Positions 7,836 to 16,440 of a stretch of 64,000 nucleotides of DNA are shown in pieces (within the stretch, counting starts at the first letter, position 1; the number at the start of each line of letters is the position of its first letter). Source of the stretch: Erythrobacter colymbi. Lineage in GTDB: Bacteria; Pseudomonadota; Alphaproteobacteria; Sphingomonadales; Sphingomonadaceae. Below the pieces are notes generated by a model that made no database searches, had not been told where the DNA came from, and saw only the letters and a list, made by a program, of their open reading frames with translations. The translations under genes and the position numbers were made by a program. Where the stretch lies: contig NZ_MUYK01000003.1 in NCBI RefSeq assembly GCF_002155685.1, positions 521,001 through 585,000 on the forward strand, written 5' to 3'.

Positions 7836-9209
7836 ATGACGTCGCCTGTATCTTCCTCCACCGCCAAGCTGGTCACAGGCAGCATCCCCGGCCATCTGGT
7901 CAGCCAGACGCTTCCGGCGGTGATCGGGGTGGCTGCGATCATGTCGGTAGGGATCATCGACGCCTATTTCGTCGGCCAGCTCGGCAGCGCGCCGCTCGCC
8001 GCGATCAGCTTCATCTTCCCCGTCTCGGTCGCGTGCACCTCGCTGGGGGTCGGGGTGATGGTGGGGATCAATTCGGTGGTCGCCCGCGCGCTGGGCGAAG
8101 GCGACTTCGCCAAGGCCGCGCGGCGCGCCAATTTCGGGATCGTGTTCGCCTGCCTGTGCGGGCTGGTGATGGGCCTGTCCCTCTGGCTGCTGATCGACCC
8201 GATCTTCGCGCTGATGAACGCGCCCGCGCACCTCATGCCGCTGATCCGCGCCTATATGGCGCCCTATGCGATGATCTTCCCGCTGAGCCTTGCAATCATG
8301 GGCTTCAACGGGGTGCTGCGCGGTCAGGGGGAGGCCAAGCGCACCAGCACGGTCTCGATCACCTTTGCCGCCGCCAACTGGGTATTGAACCCGATCCTGA
8401 TCACCGGCGCCTTCGGGTTCGAGGGCTACGGCATCGCGGGCTCGGCCTATGCGACGGGGATCGGCTGGGCGATGGGGGTCGCCTGCGCGCTGTGGCTGCT
8501 GCGGGGCACGCCGCTGCCGCTCAATCTCGGCTTGCTGAAGAACTGCGACCTGCTGGACAACGCCAAGGCGATCATCAGGGTCGGGCTGCCCGCAGCTTTC
8601 TCCAATGCGATCAATCCCTTGGGTCTTGCCGTCCTGACCTCGCGCATCGCGCTCGAGGGCGAGGCGGCGGTGGCGGGCTTCGGCGCGGCAGGGCGGCTCC
8701 AGAGCCTCGTGCTGGTGCCGCTGCTCGGCCTGTCGGGCGCAATCGGCGCGATCGTCGGGCAGAACTGGGGTGCAGGCCGGATCGACCGCGCGCGCGAGGC
8801 GGTGCGCTATGCCTTCGGCTTCTGCATCGCCTGGGGCCTTGCCGTCGCCTTCGCCATGATGGCCGCGGGCGCGACCTTCGGACGGGTGTTCACCGACGAT
8901 GCGGCGGTGGTCCGCGAGTTCGATCTCTACCTCAAGATCGCCGCCTGGGGCTATGCCGGCTTCGGGCTGCTGATCGTCGGCAACGGGATCATGAATGCGG
9001 TCGACAAGGCGGGCTTTGCCCTCGGCCAGTCGATCGCGCGGGTGTTTCTGGTGATGCTGCCGGTGGCACTCGTGCTTCAGCCCTCGATGGGCTCGTCGGC
9101 GATCTACACCGCCGAGCTGTGCGCCAACCTGTTCGGCGCGGCGTCCGCAGTGGTGCTGGTGCGCTATATCCTCACCCGCCGCACTCCCGCTTTGGGAGCC
9201 GCGCGCTAG
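7836..9209 (+). CDS. MATE family multidrug efflux transporter
   Basis: The 457-residue product has about twelve membrane helices in two similar halves, typical of MATE Na+ or H+ coupled exporters of cationic drugs and metabolites. MATE-like signs include ALSLPAVIG-type helix 1 (here SQTLPAVIGVAAIMSVG), the GVNSVVARALGEGDFAKA-like loop after helix 2, GVLRGQGEAKRT in helix 5/6, and WVLNPILI. The ATG at 7836 is chosen because the 13 residues encoded upstream in the frame are low complexity. The substrate is unknown. It is followed after 62 bases by cheA. Confidence 0.9.
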   Translation: MTSPVSSSTAKLVTGSIPGHLVSQTLPAVIGVAAIMSVGIIDAYFVGQLGSAPLAAISFIFPVSVACTSLGVGVMVGINSVVARALGEGDFAKAARRANFGIVFACLCGLVMGLSLWLLIDPIFALMNAPAHLMPLIRAYMAPYAMIFPLSLAIMGFNGVLRGQGEAKRTSTVSITFAAANWVLNPILITGAFGFEGYGIAGSAYATGIGWAMGVACALWLLRGTPLPLNLGLLKNCDLLDNAKAIIRVGLPAAFSNAINPLGLAVLTSRIALEGEAAVAGFGAAGRLQSLVLVPLLGLSGAIGAIVGQNWGAGRIDRAREAVRYAFGFCIAWGLAVAFAMMAAGATFGRVFTDDAAVVREFDLYLKIAAWGYAGFGLLIVGNGIMNAVDKAGFALGQSIARVFLVMLPVALVLQPSMGSSAIYTAELCANLFGAASAVVLVRYILTRRTPALGAAR

Positions 9210-9271
9210 GCGCTTGTTAACCAACCCTGCCGCATAGCCCTCCCGCACAGCGAAAGAGGGCGCGCACACGC

Positions 9272-11749
9272 ATGGACGATCTGCTGGCGGATTTCATCGC
9301 CGAGACCCGCGAGATGCTGGAAGCTTCCGGTGGCGAACTCGTCGCCTGGGAGGCGGATCCGGCCGACCGCGCGCGCCTCGATGCGATCTTCCGCTTCGTC
9401 CACACGGTGAAGGGCAATTGCGGCTTCTTCGATTTCCCGCGCCTCGCCAATCTCTCCCACGCCGCCGAGGATGCACTCGCTGATTGCCGCGCGGGGCGGC
9501 GCGATCCTGACCGGCACCTTGTCACCGGGGTGCTCGCCATCATCGACCGCATCGCCCAGATGATCGACGCGATCGAAGCGGGCGAACCCTTTCCCGAAGG
9601 CGGCGACGAGGCCCTTATCGCGGCGCTCGATGTTTCACATGAAACACCCACCGGCGAGGGTCTGGAGGGGGTCGAGAGGGGGTCTGACGGGGGTCAAGGC
9701 GCCGCTGAACCCGCGCTAGGCCCCGCCAGCGACGACCCTGCCGCCACCATCGTCCCGAACGGCCGCCGCGCCGATCCCGCCGCCGCCCAGCGCACCATCC
9801 GCCTGCCGGTCGAACTGCTCGACCGCGTGATGAGCGGCGTCTCGGACATGGTGCTCGCCCGCAACGACCTCGCCCACCGCCTGCGCCAGGCCGGCACCCA
9901 GCCGACCATCGACGGCCCGTTCGAGCGCCTCACCACCATCCTCTCCGACGTGCGCGACGCGATCACGCGGATGCGGATGCAGCGGATCGAGACCCTGTTC
10001 GGCGCCCTCCCCCGCCTCGTGCGCGACCTTTCCGCCGAACTCGGCAAGCAGGTGATGGTCGATCTCGACGGGGGCGATGTCGAGCTCGACCGCGAGATGA
10101 TCGAGACGATCCGCGATCCGCTCACCCACATCATCCGCAACGCCATCGACCACGGGATCGAATCGCCCTCGGCCCGCCTTGCCCAGGGCAAGCGCGAGAT
10201 CGGCCTGCTCGCCATCGCCGCGCGGCAATCGGGCAACACCATCTCCATCGTCATCTCCGACGACGGGCGCGGGCTCGACGAGGAACGCATCCTCGCCAAG
10301 GGCGTGGCCACCGGCCTCGTCGGTGCAGCCGAGCGCGCGGGGCTGACCCGCGACAAGATCCTCAACCTGATCTTCGAACCCGGCTTCTCGACCGCCGAGA
10401 CGGTCAGCAATGTCTCGGGCCGCGGCGTCGGCCTCGATGTGGTGCGCCAGAACCTCGAGAAGGTCGGCGGCTCGATCAAGGTCGGCAGCGTGCCGGGCGA
10501 AGGCACCACCTTCACGCTCCAGATCCCGCTCACGCTCAGCATCATCGCCGGGTTGACGGTGGACGCGGGCGGCCAGCGCTTCGCCATCCCGCAATCCTAT
10601 GTCGAGGAAATCGTCCAGGCCTCCAGCCGCGCACTCGACTTCACCCGTATGGGCGAAACCGCGCTCGTCACCTTCCGCGGGGTGCGCGTGCCGTGCCTGA
10701 TGCTGGGCGAGGTGCTCGGCCTTGCCGACGGAACGGGGCGCGAGCCGACGCTGGTGATGCTGCGCCTTGCCAGCGGCGATCTGTTCGCGCTCGCGGTCGA
10801 GGGCATCCACAATCACGGCGATCTGGTGGTCAAGCCGCTTGCGCCGGCGGTGATGAAGTCCGGACTCTATGCCGGATCGACCCTGCTCGACGACGGCACC
10901 CCGGTGCTGCTGCTCGACGTCGCCAATATCGCCGCGCAGCACCACCTCGTCTCCGATGCCCGCGCGCGGGTGATCGGCGCGATCGAGGAGACCGCCGACG
11001 AGGCCGCCGAGGCGGCCGAGCGCGCGATGCTGTTCACCGATTTCGCCGGACGCCGCTCGGCCGTGCGGCTCGAACTGGTGCAGCGGATCGAGACCGCGCC
11101 CGTCACCGCGATCGACCGCTCCGCCGCGCGCCCGCGCGTGGTGATCGACGGGATGATCCTGCCGCTGATCGGCCTGCCCGATACCCCGCTCACCCAGCAC
11201 CGCGTGCGCCTGCTGCGCCTGTCGGACGGGGCCTGCGAGGTGCTCCAGGCCGTGCGCGAGGTCGAGGATGCGGTCGAACTGACCCACCCGCTCGCCCCCG
11301 TGCCCGAAGACCCGCTGGTCGAGGCGATCACGCTGATCGGCGGCAAGCCCGCCACGCTGATCGACGCGCACGAGCTCTTCGCCCGCTACGGCGAGCCGCC
11401 GGTCGCCGCCGCGCGCCCGCGCTGCGTGCTGCCCGCCGGCGAATGGGCGCGCGCGATCCTCGCCCCGCTGGTCACCGCGGCAGGATACGACATCCTGTCC
11501 GAAGGCGATCCCGCCGCCGCCGAACCGGGCGCGATCGGCATCCTGTTCGAGGACGTCTACGAAGTCGCCGAGGCACTCGGCCGCCCGCTGCCCGCGCGCG
11601 TCATCCGCCTGCGCGATCAGCCCGAAGCCCCCGCCGGCAGCCCGACGATCTACCGCTATGACCGCGAGGGCCTGCTCGCCGCGCTCGCCGAAGCCGCAGC
11701 CGCAGCCGCCGCGCCCCGCAACGCCTATGCCGCAGGAGAAGCCGCATGA
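9272..11749 (+). CDS. cheA: Chemotaxis histidine kinase CheA with extra C-terminal domains
   Basis: CheA takes signals from MCPs and phosphorylates CheY and CheB. The 825-residue protein starts with an HPt domain (phospho-accepting H44 in FVHTVKGNCGFF). A variable linker follows, then the dimerisation helices (about 172-250), the ATPase with N-box N290 in RNAIDHGIES, G1 DDGRG at 330-334, F-box FEPGFSTAE near 370 and G2 GRGVGLDV near 383, and a CheW-like regulatory domain (about 425-570). It then continues with a second CheW-like domain (about 585-710) and a final domain that looks like a receiver without a phospho-acceptor Asp. The usual P2 CheY-binding domain is not evident. The stop overlaps the cheW start by ATGA, and the gene heads the co-directional chemotaxis cluster. 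Confidence 0.93.
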   Translation: MDDLLADFIAETREMLEASGGELVAWEADPADRARLDAIFRFVHTVKGNCGFFDFPRLANLSHAAEDALADCRAGRRDPDRHLVTGVLAIIDRIAQMIDAIEAGEPFPEGGDEALIAALDVSHETPTGEGLEGVERGSDGGQGAAEPALGPASDDPAATIVPNGRRADPAAAQRTIRLPVELLDRVMSGVSDMVLARNDLAHRLRQAGTQPTIDGPFERLTTILSDVRDAITRMRMQRIETLFGALPRLVRDLSAELGKQVMVDLDGGDVELDREMIETIRDPLTHIIRNAIDHGIESPSARLAQGKREIGLLAIAARQSGNTISIVISDDGRGLDEERILAKGVATGLVGAAERAGLTRDKILNLIFEPGFSTAETVSNVSGRGVGLDVVRQNLEKVGGSIKVGSVPGEGTTFTLQIPLTLSIIAGLTVDAGGQRFAIPQSYVEEIVQASSRALDFTRMGETALVTFRGVRVPCLMLGEVLGLADGTGREPTLVMLRLASGDLFALAVEGIHNHGDLVVKPLAPAVMKSGLYAGSTLLDDGTPVLLLDVANIAAQHHLVSDARARVIGAIEETADEAAEAAERAMLFTDFAGRRSAVRLELVQRIETAPVTAIDRSAARPRVVIDGMILPLIGLPDTPLTQHRVRLLRLSDGACEVLQAVREVEDAVELTHPLAPVPEDPLVEAITLIGGKPATLIDAHELFARYGEPPVAAARPRCVLPAGEWARAILAPLVTAAGYDILSEGDPAAAEPGAIGILFEDVYEVAEALGRPLPARVIRLRDQPEAPAGSPTIYRYDREGLLAALAEAAAAAAAPRNAYAAGEAA

Positions 11750-12213
11750 CCGGAGACCTGCTCGTCGTCGCCCAGATCGCCGGACGCCGCTGCGCGCTCT
11801 CGGCGCTCGACGTGAAGTCGGTGATCGAGATCGGCACCGTGACCCCGATTCCCCGCGCCCCCGCATGGATCGCCGGGATCACCGCGCTGCGCAGCCAGGC
11901 GCTTACCGTGATCGACTGCCGCCACGCGATCGGGCTCGCCGCCAGCGCCACCGGTGCCGACTGGCCGACCGACCACCGCGCCATCGTCGTCGCCGAGGGC
12001 GGCCATGCCTATGCCCTGCGCGTCGACGGGATCGAGGACATCACCACCGCCGCGGGCGAGGCCGGGCAGGTGCCGGGCGGGTTCGGCCCCGAATGGTCGC
12101 GCATCGCGATCGGCATGATCGAGACGATGGCCGGCCCGGCGCTGCTGGTCGATCTCGCCGCGCTGCTCACCGGGCCCGAGAGCGCCGCCCGCGAGATTGA
12201 GGCCGCGGCCTGA
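11746..12213 (+). CDS. cheW: Chemotaxis coupling protein CheW
   Basis: The 155-residue single-domain CheW scaffold links MCPs to CheA. It shows the family pattern: an N-terminal strand LLVVAQIAGRRCALSALDVKSVIE, then PIPRAPAWIAGITALRSQALTVIDCRHAIGL (proline and glycine of the first SH3-like barrel), and the C-terminal ALLVDLAALL. It overlaps the end of cheA by four bases, so translation is coupled. The length is normal. Cytoplasmic, at the receptor array. Confidence 0.93.
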   Translation: MTGDLLVVAQIAGRRCALSALDVKSVIEIGTVTPIPRAPAWIAGITALRSQALTVIDCRHAIGLAASATGADWPTDHRAIVVAEGGHAYALRVDGIEDITTAAGEAGQVPGGFGPEWSRIAIGMIETMAGPALLVDLAALLTGPESAAREIEAAA

Positions 12214-12358
12214 TCCGCGCCCGCCCCGCGCCGCATTGCGGCGGAGCGGCAGCGGCCGGTCGCATATGGGCCGGAAAACGGGACAGATTGCCGCGCGCCT
12301 TAATCCATTCCTTACCAAATGCGCCCTAGGTTGCCGGGTGCAATCGCAGGACAGCTCC

Positions 12359-12724
12359 ATGAAAACGTGTCTCATCGTCGATGATTCCCGCGTCATCCGG
12401 AAGGTTTCGAGGCATATCCTCGAAACGCTCGGATTCGCCGTCGAGGAAGCCGAGAACGGCAGGCTCGCGCTCGATGCCTGCGATGCGGCCATGCCCGATG
12501 TCGTGCTGCTCGACTGGAACATGCCGGTGATGACGGGAATCGAATTCCTCGTCGCGCTGCGCCAGCGTCCGGGCGGCGACAAGCCCAAGGTCGTGTTCTG
12601 CACCACCGAGAACGACGTCGCCCATATCCGCCAGGCGATCCAGGCCGGAGCGGACGAATATGTGATGAAGCCCTTCGATCACGAGACGTTGCAGATCAAG
12701 CTGCAGCTCGTCGGGTTTGCGTGA
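12359..12724 (+). CDS. cheY: Chemotaxis response regulator CheY
   Basis: The 121-residue stand-alone receiver has the acidic pair DD (8-9), phospho-acceptor D52 in LLDWNMPVMTG, Thr at 82-83 and Lys104 in VMKPFD, so all phosphorylation residues are intact. There is no output domain. Phospho-CheY binds the flagellar switch in the model; no flagellar genes are in this window. The ATG at 12359 starts the receiver fold; the frame is open 162 bases upstream but overlaps cheW and adds no domain. The 145-base gap after cheW is the largest inside the che cluster and may hold a promoter. The stop overlaps the cheB start (GTGA). Confidence 0.93.
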   Translation: MKTCLIVDDSRVIRKVSRHILETLGFAVEEAENGRLALDACDAAMPDVVLLDWNMPVMTGIEFLVALRQRPGGDKPKVVFCTTENDVAHIRQAIQAGADEYVMKPFDHETLQIKLQLVGFA

Positions 12725-13911
12725 CGCGTCCCCTTCCCCTTTCCCGCCCGCTCCGAGTCAATAACGGGGCGCGCCCCTTTGCCCACGCCGGCGCGGCAGC
12801 CGCGATCCGGGTGATGATCGTCGATGATTCGCTGACGGTCCGCACGATCTTCAAGCGCATGGTCGAAAGCGATCCGGCGCTGGTGATCGTGGGAACCGCA
12901 TCGAGCGCCGAGGGTGCGATCGCGCAGCTCGGCCAGACGCCGGCCGATGTGGTGCTGCTCGATCTGGAGATGCCCGGGATCGGCGGGCTCGATGCGCTCC
13001 CCGCGATTCTCGCCACGCCTGCCCAGCCGCAGGTGCTGGTCGTCTCCTCGCTGACGGTCGACGGGGCCGAACACACGCTGGCCGCGCTGGAAATGGGTGC
13101 GGCCGATACGCTGCTCAAGCCGCGGCCGGGCGGCTTTACCGAGGATTACCGCGCCGCGCTGCTGCGCAAGATCCGCGCGCTCGGCACCCGCCCGGGTGAA
13201 GCCGCGCTCGAGATCGAAGCGGCGGCCCCCGCGCCCGCCGCGCCCGCACCCGATGCGCCGAGCTTCGCGCGTCCGGGCCTCTCGCGCCGGATGCGCCGCC
13301 CCGAGGTGATCGCGATCGGCGCATCGACCGGCGGCATCCATGCGCTTGGCCTGATGCTGCGGCGACTCGGCCACGATTTCGATGTGCCGCTGCTCATCAC
13401 CCAGCACCTGCCTTCCAGCTTCATGCCGGTCTTCGCGCGCCAGATCGAAAGCGCCTGCGGCCGCCCGGCCGATATCGCCGCCGATGGACTGATGCTGACC
13501 CCCGGACGGATCGTCATCGCCCCCGGCCACGGCCATATCGTGGTGCGCCGCGGGGCCGCATCGGGCTGCCTCGTCACCCGCATCAGCACCGAACCCGCCG
13601 CCAGCGGCTGCACGCCCTCGGTCGACCCGATGCTCGCCAGCCTCGCCGAGGTCTGCGAGGGCCGCGCGCTGGGCGTGATCCTGTCAGGCATGGGCCGCGA
13701 CGGCGTGATCGGTGCGCAGGCGCTGGTCGATGCCGGCGGCACGATCTACGCGCAGGACGCCGATACCAGCGCGGTGTGGGGCATGCCCGGCGCCGTCGCC
13801 CGCGCAGGCCTCGCCAGCATGATCGCCCCGCCCGAACGGCTGGGCGAGGCCATCGCCGCCCAGGCCAGCGCCCCTGCCGCCACCGCATCCGCCACTCCGG
13901 CGCAGCGGTAA
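12721..13911 (+). CDS. cheB: Chemotaxis protein-glutamate methylesterase CheB
   Basis: CheB removes methyl groups from MCP glutamates and gives adaptation. The 396-residue protein has an N-terminal receiver (acidic pair at D35-D36, phospho-acceptor D81 in VLLDLEMPG, K133), an Ala/Pro linker (about 160-190), and the methylesterase domain with catalytic S202 (IGASTGG), H229 (TQHLP) and D327 (SGMGRDG). It starts with GTG at 12721 inside the cheY stop, adding about 29 residues before the receiver; a later start is possible. A Pro/Ala tail ends the protein. CheR follows 8 bases later, forming the usual adaptation pair. Confidence 0.94.
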   Translation: MTRPLPLSRPLRVNNGARPFAHAGAAAAIRVMIVDDSLTVRTIFKRMVESDPALVIVGTASSAEGAIAQLGQTPADVVLLDLEMPGIGGLDALPAILATPAQPQVLVVSSLTVDGAEHTLAALEMGAADTLLKPRPGGFTEDYRAALLRKIRALGTRPGEAALEIEAAAPAPAAPAPDAPSFARPGLSRRMRRPEVIAIGASTGGIHALGLMLRRLGHDFDVPLLITQHLPSSFMPVFARQIESACGRPADIAADGLMLTPGRIVIAPGHGHIVVRRGAASGCLVTRISTEPAASGCTPSVDPMLASLAEVCEGRALGVILSGMGRDGVIGAQALVDAGGTIYAQDADTSAVWGMPGAVARAGLASMIAPPERLGEAIAAQASAPAATASATPAQR

Positions 13912-13919
13912 GCGCCCCT

Positions 13920-14774
13920 ATGGAAGCGAGTGAAGCCTCCCACCAGATCATCGCCGATCTGCTCGAAGCGCGCACCGGTCAGCACCTGACCGAGAGCCGT
14001 CGCTGGCGCGTCAACTCCGCGCTCGCAGGGATCTTCCGCCAGCACGGCATCAGCAATGTCGACCAGCTCGTCTGTCTGCTCGCCGACCCGCAGGCCGGGG
14101 ATCTGGCGCAGGAGGTGGTCGAGGCGCTGCTCAACAACGAGACCTATTTCTTCCGCGACAAGCCGACCTTCGACCAGCTGCCGGGCGAGATCCTGCCCGA
14201 GCTAGCCGAACGCCGCCACACCGCGCGCCGCCTGTCGATCTGGTCGGCGGGCTGCTCGACCGGGCAGGAGGTCTATTCGCTCGCCATGCTCTTCGCCGAA
14301 CAGGCCGAGCGCTGGCAGGGCTGGACGATCGACATCATCGGCACCGATGTCTCGCACCGTGCGATCCAGGCAGCACGCGGCGGCATCTACAGCCAGTTCG
14401 AGGTGCAGCGCGGGCTCGGCGTCACGCAGATGCTGCGCCATTTCGAGGAAACCCCGGGCGGCTGGCAGGTGCGCGACGAGGTGCGCCGCATGGTGCGCTT
14501 CCAGCAGCACAATCTGCTCAGCGGCCAGCACCCCGGGCGCATCCCCTTCGATCTGGTGCTGTGCCGCAACGTCCTGCTCTATTTCGACCGGCCCACCCGT
14601 ACCGACGCCTTCGCCCGCCTGTCGGGCGCGGTCATGCCCGATGGCTTCCTCATGCTGGGCGCGGGCGAGACCGTTGTCGGCCAGACCGACCGCTTCATGC
14701 CCATTTCGCGCCGCGCGAGCTTCTTCGAGCCGGCGACCGCCGCAACCACCGGCACCCTCGCGAAGATCGCATAA
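13920..14774 (+). CDS. cheR: Chemotaxis protein methyltransferase CheR
   Basis: The 284-residue SAM-dependent enzyme methylates MCP glutamates, opposing CheB. It has the helical CheR N-domain (residues 1-75), NNETYFFRDKPTFDQL at the domain junction, the SAM-binding motif SIWSAGCSTGQEVYSLAM, the GTDVSHRAIQAAR segment, and DLVLCRNVLLYFDRPTR of the catalytic half, all typical. The ATG at 13920 lies 8 bases after the cheB stop. No C-terminal TPR or pentapeptide-tethering extension is present. Confidence 0.94.
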   Translation: MEASEASHQIIADLLEARTGQHLTESRRWRVNSALAGIFRQHGISNVDQLVCLLADPQAGDLAQEVVEALLNNETYFFRDKPTFDQLPGEILPELAERRHTARRLSIWSAGCSTGQEVYSLAMLFAEQAERWQGWTIDIIGTDVSHRAIQAARGGIYSQFEVQRGLGVTQMLRHFEETPGGWQVRDEVRRMVRFQQHNLLSGQHPGRIPFDLVLCRNVLLYFDRPTRTDAFARLSGAVMPDGFLMLGAGETVVGQTDRFMPISRRASFFEPATAATTGTLAKIA

Positions 14775-14892
14775 TCGCGCGATTTTGCGGCGAGGCGAAG
14801 GCGCGGCTTTACCCTTCCTTAGCCGCTTCTCTTTAGCACGATCAGGCAAGCGTGCGCCCCTGCCTGCGCACGCCACACGGGAACCCTGATTT

Positions 14893-16440
14893 GTGTCGAT
14901 GGTGAAGCAACCTGTGCACCTGACCTCGGTTGGCCTGGCGCTGATCCCCATCGGGGTGGCCAGCGTGCTGACCGGTGCGCTGGCCTTCATGGTCGGCCTC
15001 AACGGGCGCGGCGGCCTGCAGGTGAACAGCGCGCTGCTGATCATCGCCGTGCTGATCTATGCCGCCACGCTGTTCTTCCTCGGCCGCAGCGGGGTCGCCA
15101 AGATCAAGGGTCTGGAGCTGCGCGCCAATGTCGATCCGCTGACCGGCCTGCCCAATCGCCACGCGCTGCACGAGGACGTCCAGTTCCTCTCGCGCGGGGA
15201 CGAGGAAGTGGCGCTGGCGATGATCGATCTCGACAGCTTCAAGCAGGTCAACGACCACTATGGCCACGCCGTCGGCGACCAGCTGATCGAGCTGTGCGCC
15301 GATCTGATCCGCGAGGTCTGCGGCAAGGAAGCGCGCTGCTACCGCCTCGGCGGGGACGAGTTCGCCGCGGTCATGTCGGGCAAGGTCGCGGGCACCATCC
15401 TCGAAGGTATCTGCCGCACCCTGCTCGAGAGGCTCGGCACGCCGCTCACCCTCGGCCACCACCACATTGCGGTGGGGGCGAGCATCGGCCTAGCCCGCTC
15501 GACCGCGGACCTGCGCGTCCCCTCCTCGGAGATGCTGCGCCGCGCGGACGTGGCGATGGACATGTCCAAGCGCGGCGGGAAGATGCGCTGCACCTGGTTT
15601 AACGAAAGCTTCAACCGCCGCCGCGAGCGCGTGCGAGAGATCGAGGACGAGATCCGCACCGGGATCGCGGGCGGGGAATTCCACCTCGCCTACCAGCCGC
15701 TCGTCAGCGCCGACGACAAGCGCATCGTCGCGGTCGAGGCGCTGCTGCGCTGGAACCGCGGCACGGAGCGCGATCCGCTCGGCCCCAACATCTTCATTCC
15801 GGTGGCCGAGGATTCGGGCCTCATCAACCCGCTTGGCCTGTGGGTGCTGCGTCAGGCGGTGTGCGATGCGGGCCGCTGGGGCGACATCACCCTGTCGGTC
15901 AACATCTCCGCCGCGCAGCTGCGCAACGCCGAATTCCCGATCAAGCTGGGCGAGGTGCTGGAGGAAACCGGCTTCCCGCCGCACCGCCTTGAACTCGAAG
16001 TCACCGAGACCTGCCTCGTGCTCGACCCCGTGGTGGCCGAGCGCACGCTCGACGTGATCCGCAGCTTCGGCGTGCGCATCGTGCTCGACGATTTCGGCAC
16101 CGGCTACGCCTCGATCGGCTTCCTGCGGCGCTTCCGCTTCGAGAAGCTGAAGCTCGACCGCAGCCTTGTCGAACTCGCGGGCGTCGATGACGGCAGCCGC
16201 GCGATGATGCTCTCCTCGATCGCGCTCGCCCGCGCGCTCGACATGGGCGTGACGGCCGAGGGCGTGGAGACCGAGGAACAGGCCGAACTGGTGCGCCTTG
16301 CCGGCTGTGACCAGATCCAGGGCTGGCTCTATCACCGCGCCGTGCCCGCAGAGGCCATCGACCGGCTGATCGCCGAACAGAATTCCAACCTCGCCCAGGT
16401 CGCAGGGCCGCACCACACCAAGGACGGACAGGCGGCATGA
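14893..16440 (+). CDS. Membrane GGDEF-EAL cyclic-di-GMP enzyme
   Basis: The 515-residue protein has two membrane helices (about 11-34 and 46-63), a GGDEF domain with intact GGDEF at 153-157, and an EAL domain with EAL at 282-284 and DDFGTGYAS downstream, so both diguanylate cyclase and phosphodiesterase activities are possible. No RxxD inhibitory site precedes GGDEF at the usual distance. No periplasmic sensor is present between the helices. The start could be the GTG at 14893 or the ATG two codons later (14899). Its stop overlaps the start of the next MCP (ATGA), so a c-di-GMP enzyme is translationally coupled to a chemoreceptor, pointing to joint control of motility and attachment. Confidence 0.92.
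   Translation: MSMVKQPVHLTSVGLALIPIGVASVLTGALAFMVGLNGRGGLQVNSALLIIAVLIYAATLFFLGRSGVAKIKGLELRANVDPLTGLPNRHALHEDVQFLSRGDEEVALAMIDLDSFKQVNDHYGHAVGDQLIELCADLIREVCGKEARCYRLGGDEFAAVMSGKVAGTILEGICRTLLERLGTPLTLGHHHIAVGASIGLARSTADLRVPSSEMLRRADVAMDMSKRGGKMRCTWFNESFNRRRERVREIEDEIRTGIAGGEFHLAYQPLVSADDKRIVAVEALLRWNRGTERDPLGPNIFIPVAEDSGLINPLGLWVLRQAVCDAGRWGDITLSVNISAAQLRNAEFPIKLGEVLEETGFPPHRLELEVTETCLVLDPVVAERTLDVIRSFGVRIVLDDFGTGYASIGFLRRFRFEKLKLDRSLVELAGVDDGSRAMMLSSIALARALDMGVTAEGVETEEQAELVRLAGCDQIQGWLYHRAVPAEAIDRLIAEQNSNLAQVAGPHHTKDGQAA

Noticed and set aside
9716..11866. Minus-strand open frame of 716 codons opposite cheA
   Set aside because: A shadow of cheA; no domains and Arg/Gly/His-rich composition.
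14893..16440. LapD-like retention system for the giant protein
   Set aside because: The GGDEF-EAL protein has no periplasmic LapD sensor or HAMP, both enzymatic motifs are intact, and no LapG-type protease gene or N-terminal retention module is seen.
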